A stretch of 64,000 nucleotides of DNA from DATKNA01 sp963786765 (GTDB lineage Bacteria; Actinomycetota; Actinomycetes; Actinomycetales; Kineosporiaceae), in assembly GCA_963786765.1 (NCBI GenBank), contig CAWBAJ010000015.1:62001-126000 (forward strand). Direction: 5' to 3'. The position numbers and the translations under genes are program-made. Below, in pieces: positions 40,850 to 48,449 of the stretch. Under the pieces are notes generated by a model. The model did not search any database. It was not told where the DNA came from and saw nothing but the letters and a program-made list of their open reading frames with translations. Every line of letters starts with the position of its first letter. The first letter of the stretch is position 1.

Positions 40850-42574
40850 TCAGCTCGAGACGACGCGGTTGCGGCCTGCTCCCTTGGCGGCGTAGAGAGC
40901 CGCGTCGGCCCGGGCGAGGATGGTGGGGAAGTCCCCGGCGCGGCCCGCCGAGACGCCCGCGCTGACGGTCAGCCGCAGTCCCGCCGCGTGCTCCGACCAG
41001 GCGTGCTCCTCGATCCGCCGGCGCAATCGGCCCGCGGCTTCGGCCCCCAGCATCGCGGTGCCCCCGGGCAGCGCGACGAGGAACTCCTCACCGCCCCAGC
41101 GCCCGACCCGGTCGACAGCCCGGACGGACCCGCTGAGCACGGCGGCGACCTCGCGCAGCACGGCGTCCCCCACGAGGTGGCCGTGCCGGTCGTTGACGTC
41201 CTTGAAGTGGTCGACGTCGACGAGCACCAGGCACACCTGCTCGGAGGCGCGCATCGAGGCGCAGAACTGCTCGATCGCCCGCCGGTTGGCGAGGTTCGTC
41301 AGAGGGTCCTGCTCGGCGAACCGCAGCAGCACGCGGGCCCGCGCCTCCAGGTCGCGGCGCTGCCCCTCGACCCCCGCCCGCGACCAGACCTGGTCCATGA
41401 ACCCGCCCACCTGGCGTCGGTGCCGCTGCCAGACGAGGTCACCCAGCAGGCGGGCGTCGCCGAGGGCCCCGGCCAGGTCGCCGACCGCCTCACGCACCCG
41501 GGAACGCACCTCCAGAGCGTCGATCTGGAGCGCCAGGTCGCCCTCCGCGGCGCAGGCGGCCACGGCGGCGTCGAGATCCGCGAGAGCGCCCGCGTCGTTC
41601 CCGACACCCTGCCTGCACCGGGCCCGGGTCAGCAGGAACAGCGGGTCGCGCCCGGGGACCCCGGTCAGCAGGTCCAGCCCCTCCTCCCAGCGGCCGCGCT
41701 CGCACGCCGCGGCCGCGAGCACCCGCAGACCCTCCGGCCTCGCCGGGCCACCGAGCAGGGAGCGCGCGATGCCGCAGGCTCGTTCCAGCTGGGCCTCACG
41801 CTCCGGACCGTTCCCCGCCTGATGGAGGAGAAGGCCGCCCAGTCGCGCCTGCACCCGGGCGAGCGGGGCATCCCGGGCCGCTCCCGCCGGGACGGCCTGC
41901 AGAGACCGCGCCGCGAGCTCGTAGAACTGCAGGGCACGGTCATGGTCGAAGAACTGCTGGCACAGGCGCCCGAGGAGCTCCGCCAGGTACGCCTCGCCGT
42001 CCGGATCGCGCTCCCCGTCGGACAGGGAGCTGAAGGCGACGAGAGCGTGGACGGCGTCGTCCAGCGCCTGGCCGACGGTCCCGGCACGGACGGCGGCGAG
42101 CGCGGCGACGGCGTGCCCGGCGGCGGCGGCGAGGACGTCTCCGGTTCCCTCGAAGAGCCGCGCGGCCTCGGTGGCGTCGTCGTGGGCTCCGGATGCGCCG
42201 GTGGCCGGCCCGGCCAGGAGGACCGCGGCCCGGGCAGCGAACAGGCGCGCCCGGTCGTGCTCGCCCGGCCGCGCCTGGCCGGGTGCGAGAAGGCGGGCCG
42301 CTTCCGCCAGCCAGCGCGCGGTGCCCGTACGCCGCTGCGCGGGCGGGCCGACAGCCGTGGGAACGTCGGGCCTTCGGGCCAGGACGTCGGCGACGCGGCG
42401 TGACAGCCGTTCCAGGGAGTCCAGCCGGAGCACCGGAGGGTCGTCGGCCTCGTCGTGAACGGCGACGGACGGCGCGGCCTGCGGCGCGGCCGCGCGGGCC
42501 AGGGCTACGTCGCGGGTGGCCGGCTGCACGCCGACACCCACCACGGGACCTGCCCCCAGACCGTCCACTTGCAC
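40850..42574 (-). CDS. GGDEF diguanylate cyclase with helical-repeat N terminus
   Basis: A 574-residue protein. Residues about 80-390 are helical repeats of TPR type (AHDDATEAARLFEGTGDVLA, DRALQFYELAARSLQAVPAG, ARCRQGVGNDAGALADLDAA). The C-terminal GGDEF domain (about 405-574) contains DPLTNLANRRAIEQF, LVLVDVDHFKDVNDRHGHLV, and the active-site RWGGEEFLV. An RxxD inhibitory site (RAVD) lies five residues before GGEEF, so product inhibition by c-di-GMP is likely retained. No membrane helix: a cytoplasmic cyclase. This layout is common in actinobacteria of the Geodermatophilus/Kineococcus kind. GTG start; GTG 42568 is an alternative. Confidence 0.9.
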   Translation of the reverse strand: MQVDGLGAGPVVGVGVQPATRDVALARAAAPQAAPSVAVHDEADDPPVLRLDSLERLSRRVADVLARRPDVPTAVGPPAQRRTGTARWLAEAARLLAPGQARPGEHDRARLFAARAAVLLAGPATGASGAHDDATEAARLFEGTGDVLAAAAGHAVAALAAVRAGTVGQALDDAVHALVAFSSLSDGERDPDGEAYLAELLGRLCQQFFDHDRALQFYELAARSLQAVPAGAARDAPLARVQARLGGLLLHQAGNGPEREAQLERACGIARSLLGGPARPEGLRVLAAAACERGRWEEGLDLLTGVPGRDPLFLLTRARCRQGVGNDAGALADLDAAVAACAAEGDLALQIDALEVRSRVREAVGDLAGALGDARLLGDLVWQRHRRQVGGFMDQVWSRAGVEGQRRDLEARARVLLRFAEQDPLTNLANRRAIEQFCASMRASEQVCLVLVDVDHFKDVNDRHGHLVGDAVLREVAAVLSGSVRAVDRVGRWGGEEFLVALPGGTAMLGAEAAGRLRRRIEEHAWSEHAAGLRLTVSAGVSAGRAGDFPTILARADAALYAAKGAGRNRVVSS

Positions 42575-42690
42575 AGCGTGCCATCTCCGTCGCGCTCAGC
42601 AACCTACCGAATCCGTGCTGGATCGTATTCAGAGCGTGATACCGGGCGCAGTGGAACACAAGAAGCGGAGGGGCAGCCCTGCTCGGGGCC

Positions 42691-42741
42691 GACCAAGCCG
42701 ACCTCAGCCGACTCAGACCTCAGCCGACCTCAGCCGACCTC
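42691..42741 (+). repeat. short CTCAGCCGAC tandem repeats at the oxidase 3' end
   Basis: Four degenerate copies of about 10 bp (GACCTCAGCC) surround and include the stop codon of the FAD-linked oxidase. No gene is seen between 42575 and 42729 apart from this. Confidence 0.6.
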
Positions 42742-44139
42742 GAAGACCTTGCCCGGGTTGAGGATCCCGAGCGGGTCGAGCGCCGCCTTGACCGCGCGGT
42801 GGACACCCATGGCCACGGGACCGGCCTCCCGCTCCAGCCAGGCCCGCTTGAGCAGCCCGACGCCGTGCTCGCCCGTGATCGTCCCGCCCAGCGCCAACCC
42901 TGCGTCCATGATCTCCCCGAACGCCAGCTGGGCCCGGTCGGCCTGGGCCGGGTCCGCGGGATCGAAGACGACGGTGGGGTGCATGTTGCCGTCGCCGGCG
43001 TGCCCGACCACCCCGATGACCAGCCCGTGCCGCTCGGCGATCCGCTCCACCTCCTCGACGAGGTCGCCGAGGCGGGTGCGCGGGACGGCGACGTCGTCGA
43101 TGAGCGTCGTGCCGAGCGTCTCGAGAGCCAGCAGCACGCTGCGCCGGGCCGCGAGCAGCAGCTCGGCCTCGGCCGGGTCGTCCGCCTCGAGCACGTCCGT
43201 CGCGCCGCACTCCGCCGCCAGTTCCCCGATGGCGGCGACCTCGTCGCGGGCGGCGTCCCCCGGGCTGTCGGACTGCCAGACGAGCATGGCGCCGCAATCC
43301 TGCGGCAGGTCGGCCTTCAGGTAGGCGCTGCTGGCCCGCAGGGTGGTGGCGTCCATGATCTCGAGCAGGCTCGGGACGAGCCCGGCGGCCACCACCGCCG
43401 CGACCGTGGCCCCGGCGTCCCGCGCGGTCGCGAACAGCGCGGCCGCCGTCCGGGGCCTCGCGGACGCCGGCCGCAGCGCGAGCGTGGCCTGGGTGATGAC
43501 GCCCAGCGTCCCCTCGCTGCCGACGAAGAGCTTCGTCAGGTCGTACCCGGCGACGCCCTTGACGGTGCGCCGGCCCGTCCGCAGCACCTCGCCCGAGGCG
43601 AGGACGACCTCGAGGCCCAGCACGTAGTCGGTGGTGACGCCGTACTTGACGCAGCACAGCCCGCCCGAGTTGGTGGCCAGGTTGCCGCCGATGGAGCAGA
43701 ACTCCCAGCTGCTCGGGTCCGGCGGGTAGAACAGCCCGTGCTCGGCGACGGCCCGGGACAGCTCCGCGTTGTAGATCCCCGGCTCCGTGACGACGAGGCG
43801 GTTCGGGACGTCGACCTCGAGAACCCGGCGCATCTTCTCGGTGCTGACGACGATGCACCCGTCGATCGCGTTCGCCGCCCCGGACAGCCCGCTGCGAGCC
43901 CCTTGCGGGACGACGGGAACGCGCAGGGCCGACGCCGTCCGCAGGGCGTGCTGTACGTGTCCGGTCTCGCGCGCGAGCACCACGGCCGCCGGCACCCCGG
44001 CCGGGCAGAACTGCGCCCGGTCATAGCGGTAGGACTCCACCACGTCCGGGTCGGTGACGAGGGCTTCCGGCGGCAGGCCGGCCGCGAGAGCCTCGACGAC
44101 GTCGGCGGTGCTCGTGCTCGGCTCGCTCGTCACGCTCAT
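42730..44139 (-). CDS. FAD-linked oxidase, glycolate/D-lactate oxidase type (GlcD-like)
   Basis: A 469-residue VAO/PCMH flavoenzyme. The FAD-binding part reads VVPQGARSGLSGAANAIDGC and CSIGGNLATNSGGLCCVKYG then GVTTDYVLGLEVVL. The C-terminal FAD-oxidase domain has VIGVVGHAGDGNMHPTVVFD and GTITGEHGVGLLKRAWLERE with the metal/substrate histidines. This matches the GlcD subunit family that oxidises glycolate, D-lactate or other 2-hydroxy acids. GlcE/GlcF partners are not adjacent, so it may act alone like the DLD type. A TACCCT box lies 6 nt before the ATG, and the decarboxylase gene is divergent. Confidence 0.9.
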   Translation of the reverse strand: MSVTSEPSTSTADVVEALAAGLPPEALVTDPDVVESYRYDRAQFCPAGVPAAVVLARETGHVQHALRTASALRVPVVPQGARSGLSGAANAIDGCIVVSTEKMRRVLEVDVPNRLVVTEPGIYNAELSRAVAEHGLFYPPDPSSWEFCSIGGNLATNSGGLCCVKYGVTTDYVLGLEVVLASGEVLRTGRRTVKGVAGYDLTKLFVGSEGTLGVITQATLALRPASARPRTAAALFATARDAGATVAAVVAAGLVPSLLEIMDATTLRASSAYLKADLPQDCGAMLVWQSDSPGDAARDEVAAIGELAAECGATDVLEADDPAEAELLLAARRSVLLALETLGTTLIDDVAVPRTRLGDLVEEVERIAERHGLVIGVVGHAGDGNMHPTVVFDPADPAQADRAQLAFGEIMDAGLALGGTITGEHGVGLLKRAWLEREAGPVAMGVHRAVKAALDPLGILNPGKVFEVG

Positions 44140-44145
44140 CGCCTC

Positions 44146-44151
44146 AGGGTA
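44146..44151 (-). promoter_or_regulatory. leaderless -10 box (TACCCT) for the GlcD-like gene
   Basis: TACCCT on the minus strand ends 6 nt before the ATG. Confidence 0.45.
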
Positions 44152-44193
44152 GGTCGGCGGACGCAGCCCGCGGCAGGGACCCAGACTGGTCCG

Positions 44194-45654
44194 GTGCCGC
44201 ATGATCCTTTGGCCCTGCGGAGCGACGCACCGCTCCTCGACGCCTGGCTGATGTTCACCGAGCGCGCCGCCGCCGGCGACGTCCGGCCCTTCACCATTCC
44301 GGGCCACAAGCAGCGCCGGAACCTGGTCGGCGACGTCGTCGCCGGTGACGTGCCGCTGTACGGGGGCCTCGACACGATGAAGCTGGCCCAAGGCGTGCTC
44401 GCGGACGCCGAGGACCGGGCCGCCCGCTTCTGGGGCGCTGACTGGTGCCGCTTCTCCGTCGGCGGCTCCACGCACGGCAACCAGGCGCTGGCCCTCGCGG
44501 TGGGGCGGCCGGGCGACGAGGTCGTCGTCGGGCGGACCCTGCACCGCTCGATGCTGCTCGGCCTCGTGCTGGCCGGCCTGCGGCCGGTCTGGGTGCATCC
44601 GCAGGTCGACCCCGGGAGCGGCCTGCCGGGCGCCGTGACCCCGGACGCCGTCGAGCGGGCGCTGGCCGCCTCTCCCGGCGCCGTCGCCGTGCTGCTCGGG
44701 GACCCCTCCTACGTGGGCACGACCGGCGACGTCGGGGCGCTGGCCGACACGGCACACGCCGCCGGCGTGCCGCTCGTGATCGACGCAGCCTGGGGCGCGC
44801 ATTTCGGGCTGCACCCGGCCCTGCCGCCGCACCCCCTCGTTGCCGGGGCCGACGCCGTCGTCGTCAGCGCCCACAAGACCCTGCCGGCGATTTCGCAAGC
44901 CGCCGTCGTCCTGGCCCGGACGACCGGATCCGGCGGGTTGCTGGACGCCGGCCACCTCGAGCGGGCCTTCGAGGCGACGCACACGACGAGCCCGCACGGG
45001 GGTGTTCTCGCCAGCATCGACGCCGCCCGGGCTCTGGTGCAGCGCGACGGACACGAGCTTGCCGGCGGGCTCGTCCGGCGCGTCGCCGCGGCGCGCTCCC
45101 GGCTGCAGGACGTCCCCGGTCTCGTCGTGCCCGGCGAGGCGTTCACGGACGGCTCCCGGGTCGAGGCCGCGAAACTGGTGGCCGTCCTGCCGGGCACCGG
45201 AGCCTCCGGGACCGCCGTGGAGTCCGACCTGATCGCCGCGGGGTTCCCCGTGGAGATGGCGGACCGCGACACCGTCGTGGCGATCGTCACGCTGGCGGAC
45301 GACGACGACCGGGTCGCCGCCCTCGCCGATGCCGTGGTGGCGGCGGTGGAACGGCATCGTGGCCGGCCACGCCCGGTGGTCCCCGGCGCCGCCTGGTCGG
45401 TGCGGCCCGAGCAGGTGCTGGACCCCCGTGACGCCTTCTTCGCCCGGCCGGTCGCCGTTCCCGCACAGGAGGCGGTCGGCCGGGTGAGCGCGGAGCTCGT
45501 CGCGCCGTACCCGCCAGGGGTGCCGGTGCTGGCGCCCGGCGAGCGGGTCACGGCCGCGGCACTGGAGGCCTTGCTCGCCGCCCGCGCCGGGGGAGCCCGG
45601 ATCGCCTATTCGGCGGATCCGACCCTGGCGACGCTCCTCGTCGTTGGGGCATGA
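44194..45654 (+). CDS. Orn/Lys/Arg decarboxylase-family PLP enzyme
   Basis: A 486-residue fold-type I PLP enzyme. FTIPGHKQRRN at the N terminus, FSVGGSTHGNQALALAVGRP (cofactor loop), VIDAAWGAHFGLHPALPPHP (PLP-ring aspartate and following histidine), and VVVSAHKTLPAISQAAVV with the Schiff-base lysine. These are the signatures of the short lysine/arginine/ornithine decarboxylase group of Gram-positives, lacking the wing domain of the inducible E. coli enzymes. It probably makes a polyamine. Start GTG lies about 55 bp from the divergent oxidase; the trpS leader begins seven bases after the stop. Confidence 0.85.
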   Translation: MPHDPLALRSDAPLLDAWLMFTERAAAGDVRPFTIPGHKQRRNLVGDVVAGDVPLYGGLDTMKLAQGVLADAEDRAARFWGADWCRFSVGGSTHGNQALALAVGRPGDEVVVGRTLHRSMLLGLVLAGLRPVWVHPQVDPGSGLPGAVTPDAVERALAASPGAVAVLLGDPSYVGTTGDVGALADTAHAAGVPLVIDAAWGAHFGLHPALPPHPLVAGADAVVVSAHKTLPAISQAAVVLARTTGSGGLLDAGHLERAFEATHTTSPHGGVLASIDAARALVQRDGHELAGGLVRRVAAARSRLQDVPGLVVPGEAFTDGSRVEAAKLVAVLPGTGASGTAVESDLIAAGFPVEMADRDTVVAIVTLADDDDRVAALADAVVAAVERHRGRPRPVVPGAAWSVRPEQVLDPRDAFFARPVAVPAQEAVGRVSAELVAPYPPGVPVLAPGERVTAAALEALLAARAGGARIAYSADPTLATLLVVGA

Positions 45655-45661
45655 TGGCTCC

Positions 45662-45700
45662 ATGACGAGTCGCGTCTTTGCGTGGTGGCGGTCCTCCTAG
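45662..45700 (+). CDS. trp leader peptide with tandem Trp codons
   Basis: A 12-codon ORF, Met-Thr-Ser-Arg-Val-Phe-Ala-Trp-Trp-Arg-Ser-Ser, ending TAG. The two consecutive TGG codons (45683-45688) are the sensor of a ribosome-mediated attenuator for the trpS gene. It is too short for ordinary gene finders. Confidence 0.8.
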   Translation: MTSRVFAWWRSS

Positions 45701-45754
45701 GGCGGTCACCACCTCGTCGCGTTCTTCCAGCGGCCGCCCGGTTCCGGGCGGCCG
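45682..45754 (+). promoter_or_regulatory. ribosome-mediated transcription attenuator of trpS
   Basis: Three mutually exclusive pairings are visible. GTGGTG over the Trp codons pairs with CACCAC (45707-45712), the pause stem. GGGCGG (45700-45705) pairs with CCGCCC (45734-45739), an antiterminator. CGGCCGCCCGG with CCGGGCGGCCG (45731-45754) is the terminator. A ribosome stalled at the Trp codons would free segment two and allow antitermination, so trpS rises when charged tRNA-Trp is low. The same mechanism is established for the auxiliary, indolmycin-resistant TrpRS of Streptomyces. Confidence 0.8.
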
Positions 45755-45828
45755 TTCCGCGTCTCTCCCTCAGGTGAGGACGCGGGGCCCCCGAGCCGGC
45801 GGCCCCGATCCCACCTATGGAGAGAGCC

Positions 45829-46881
45829 ATGACCAGCGCAGTCCTCCCCCTCGCCGCAAGCCCCCAGCCTGTTCCCGGGCCCGACGCCGGGCACGGCGGC
45901 CGGCTCGTCACCGGGCTCACTGCCAGCGGCCGCCTGCACATCGGGAACTACGTCGGCGCCGTCCGCCCGCTGCTGGACCTGGCGGCGGCAGGCACGACCC
46001 AGGCCGTCTGCTTCGTCGCCGACCTGCACGCCATGACCACGGACCATGATCCCACCCGGCTGCGGGAGCACACCCGCGAGCTCGCCGCGACGTTGCTCGC
46101 CTGCGGGCTCGGTGACGAGGCCACCCTGTTCCTGCAGTCCGCCGTGCCCGCCCACACCGAGCTCGCGTACCTGCTCGAGTGCACCGCGGCGTACGGCGAG
46201 ATGACCCGGATGATCCAGTTCAAGGAGAAGGCGGGCCGGGAACGCGGAGCGGCGCGCCTGTCCCTGCTGACCTACCCCGCGCTGATGGCGGCGGACATCC
46301 TGCTCTACCGCGCCGACACGGTGCCCGTGGGCGAGGACCAGCGCCAGCATCTCGAGCTCACCCGCACCCTGGCCCGGCGCTTCAACGCCCGCTACGGGGA
46401 GGTCTTCACGGTGCCGTCGTCCGCGGTGCCGCCGGCGGCCGCGCGGCTGCGGGACCTGCGGGTGCCGGCGGCGAAGATGGGCAAGTCGTCCGGCGGGACG
46501 GGGATCATCCACCTGCTCGACGACCCGGTCAGGATCGCTGCGACGGTGCGCGCGGCCGTGACCGACCTCGACCCGGCACTGTCGTACGACCCGGAGCTGC
46601 GTCCCGGGGTGGCGAACCTCGCCGACCTGCTCGGCGCCCTCACCGGCCGCCCGCCGGCGGTGGCGCTCGCCGGACTGCGGGGGGCCGGCGCGCTGAAGGC
46701 GGCAGTGACCGAGGCGCTCGTCGAGATCCTGCGGCCGGTACGCGAGCGTTACGCCGAGATCGTGGCAGACCCGGGCACCCTCGACCGCCGCCTGGCCGAG
46801 GGAGCAGCGGCGGCCGCCGAGCTCGCAGCGCCCACCCTCGCCGCCGCCCGCCACGCGGTCGGCCTCCTCCCCCGCCCCTGA
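45829..46881 (+). CDS. trpS: tryptophanyl-tRNA synthetase
   Basis: A 350-residue class I synthetase. The HIGH element is ASGRLHIGNYVGAVRP, the tryptophan/ATP pocket includes FVADLHAMTTDHDP and LTYPALMAADILLYRADTVP, VGEDQRQHLELTRTLARRFN follows, and the KMSKS element is AAKMGKSSGGTGI. It charges tRNA-Trp in the cytoplasm. Control by a Trp-codon leader suggests the auxiliary TrpRS1-type enzyme known from Streptomyces, which is induced by Trp limitation or TrpRS inhibitors; a second, constitutive trpS elsewhere is then expected. ATG at 45829 is preferred to 45817 because GGAGAG lies between them. Confidence 0.9.
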   Translation: MTSAVLPLAASPQPVPGPDAGHGGRLVTGLTASGRLHIGNYVGAVRPLLDLAAAGTTQAVCFVADLHAMTTDHDPTRLREHTRELAATLLACGLGDEATLFLQSAVPAHTELAYLLECTAAYGEMTRMIQFKEKAGRERGAARLSLLTYPALMAADILLYRADTVPVGEDQRQHLELTRTLARRFNARYGEVFTVPSSAVPPAAARLRDLRVPAAKMGKSSGGTGIIHLLDDPVRIAATVRAAVTDLDPALSYDPELRPGVANLADLLGALTGRPPAVALAGLRGAGALKAAVTEALVEILRPVRERYAEIVADPGTLDRRLAEGAAAAAELAAPTLAAARHAVGLLPRP

Positions 46882-46930
46882 CCCCCATCTCGGGAACCAC
46901 CAAGCTGTCCAACTTGTCCCGTCCGCTCCC

Positions 46931-46959
46931 TTGACTGCGAATTGTCCGGTTTCTAAGGT
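46931..46959 (+). promoter_or_regulatory. promoter of the xylanase gene
   Basis: TTGACT and TAAGGT are exactly 17 bp apart in an AT-richer stretch, the best housekeeping-type promoter in the window. Start is expected near 46966, leaving about 220 nt of 5' UTR. Confidence 0.65.
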
Positions 46960-46983
46960 CAATGCATCAGTCCAGCAACCCGG

Positions 46984-46996
46984 CCGAAACCTTCGG
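46984..46996 (+). promoter_or_regulatory. palindrome downstream of the xylanase promoter
   Basis: CCGAAACCTTCGG is a 13-nt inverted repeat (CCGAA-ACC-TTCGG) about 20 bp after the expected transcription start. LacI-type glycan-sensing repressors of actinomycetes bind GAAA/TTTC-like palindromes near xylanase and cellulase promoters, so it is a candidate operator. Confidence 0.4.
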
Positions 46997-47184
46997 GGGG
47001 TAGCTCAGTGATCCATTCCAGCTGCTCTCCGGCAGCCATCCGTCCCGCAGAGCAGCAGGCGACGTAAGGCTCCACGCCGCATCCGCGCCATTCGTCGTGT
47101 CCGCCACGACCACGTCCCGGACCGGCCCGGTTCCGGGTCGATCGTCGGCGCGCGCATATCAGCACTTCTCAAGGGGGAGAAGCC

Positions 47185-48351
47185 ATGCAGGTCCGCAGGA
47201 GCTTGATCACAACTGGTCTCACCGTCGCCGTCACCGCCGCGGTCACGGCCACGCTGACCACGAGCGTCGGCGCGAGCGCCACACCCGCCGCCCTCCCGGC
47301 TGCCGCCGCCCCAGCGGCTGCCGGGGCCGCGCCGGCGGGGCACGTGCCGGATCCCACCACCGCCACTCTGCGGCAGCTCGCGCGGCACACGAAGTTGCGG
47401 ATCGGCACCGCGGTCGACACGAACGCGCTGGCGAACGACGCCACGTATCGGCGCATGGTTGCCGAGCAGTTCTCGACGGTCACCCCCGAGAACGTCATGA
47501 AGTGGGAGGTCGTGGAGCCCCAGCGCGGGCAGTACGACTTCTCCGCGGCGGATCAGCTCGTCCGGTTCGCCCGGGCGCACGGGCAGAAGGTGCGCGGCCA
47601 CACCCTCGTCTGGCACAACCAGCTGCCCGCATGGCTCACCTCCGGCACCTGGACGCCGGCTCAGCTGCGCGCCATTCTCAAGCAGCACATCTTCACCGAG
47701 ATGAGGCATTTCCGCGGGCAGATCTGGGCCTGGGACGTCGTCAACGAGGCGTTCAACGACGACGGCACCCTGCGCAGCGACATCTGGTTGCAGAACCTCG
47801 GCCCCGGCTACATCGCTGACGCGTTCCGCTGGGCGCACCAGGCCGACCCGAAGGCGATTCTGTTCTACAACGACTACAACATCGAGGGAGTCAACGCCAA
47901 GAGCACCGCGGTCTACGACCTCGTCAAGCGCCTGCGCGCCCAGGGCGTGCCGATCCAGGGCGTCGGCGCGCAGGGGCACCTGGACACCCAGTACCCCTTC
48001 CCGAACGACATGCTCCAGAACCTGCGGCGTTTCGGTGCCATCGGCGTCGACACCGCGGTCACGGAGGCCGACGTGCGCAGCGTCCTGCCGGTCGACCCCG
48101 CCGAGGTGAACGCCCAGGCTCAGGGCTTCAGCCTCATGCTGCAGAGCTGCCTGCTCGTGCGCAGCTGCATCTCCTACACGCTCTGGGGATTCACGGACAA
48201 GTACAACTGGGTGCCGGGGGTGTTCAAGGGCGAGGGGTACGCCACGCCGTTCGACGAGAACTTCAACCCCAAGCCGGCATATGACACCATGCGCCGCGAT
48301 CTCGCTCTCGCTCCGTCGCTGCGGTCCCGCGGCGTACGCGGACATCACTGA
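47185..48351 (+). CDS. secreted GH10 endo-1,4-beta-xylanase
   Basis: A 388-residue precursor. A signal peptide with a basic start (MQVRRSL) and hydrophobic core (TTGLTVAVTAAVTATLTT) ends in an Ala-rich region near residues 30-50. The GH10 barrel follows: GTAVDTNALANDATYRRMVA, FSTVTPENVMKWE, GHTLVWHNQLPAWL, the acid/base in WAWDVVNEAF (Glu188), and the nucleophile in DTAVTEADVR (Glu294), with a closing WGFTDKYNWVP. There is no carbohydrate-binding module. It cleaves xylan outside the cell. AAGGGGGAGAAG precedes the ATG. The promoter and operator-like site suggest substrate-dependent control. Confidence 0.95.
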   Translation: MQVRRSLITTGLTVAVTAAVTATLTTSVGASATPAALPAAAAPAAAGAAPAGHVPDPTTATLRQLARHTKLRIGTAVDTNALANDATYRRMVAEQFSTVTPENVMKWEVVEPQRGQYDFSAADQLVRFARAHGQKVRGHTLVWHNQLPAWLTSGTWTPAQLRAILKQHIFTEMRHFRGQIWAWDVVNEAFNDDGTLRSDIWLQNLGPGYIADAFRWAHQADPKAILFYNDYNIEGVNAKSTAVYDLVKRLRAQGVPIQGVGAQGHLDTQYPFPNDMLQNLRRFGAIGVDTAVTEADVRSVLPVDPAEVNAQAQGFSLMLQSCLLVRSCISYTLWGFTDKYNWVPGVFKGEGYATPFDENFNPKPAYDTMRRDLALAPSLRSRGVRGHH

Positions 48352-48374
48352 TCCCGGACATCACTGATCGGTAG

Positions 48375-48441
48375 GCAACGATCAAGGAAAAGTTGGGGAT
48401 CATGCCCTTGCCATGATCCCCAACTTTTCCTTGATCGTTGC
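48375..48441. repeat. perfect 30-bp inverted repeat (REP-like palindrome)
   Basis: Two 30-nt arms (48375-48404 and 48412-48441), beginning GCAACGATCAAGGAAAAGTT and ending GGGGATCATG, are exact reverse complements around a 7-nt loop. The AT-rich core contrasts with the genome. It lies between the convergent xylanase and helicase genes and can act as a bidirectional terminator. A related sequence lies inside icmF, showing that the element is dispersed. A 15-bp direct repeat (GACATCACTGATCCC-like) precedes it. Confidence 0.9.
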
Positions 48442-48449
48442 TTTGGGGG

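Noticed and set aside
46994..47060. tRNA-like start GGGGGGTAGCTCAGTGATCC upstream of the xylanase
   Set aside because: Only the D-arm-like letters match; no anticodon stem, T loop or acceptor pairing follows.
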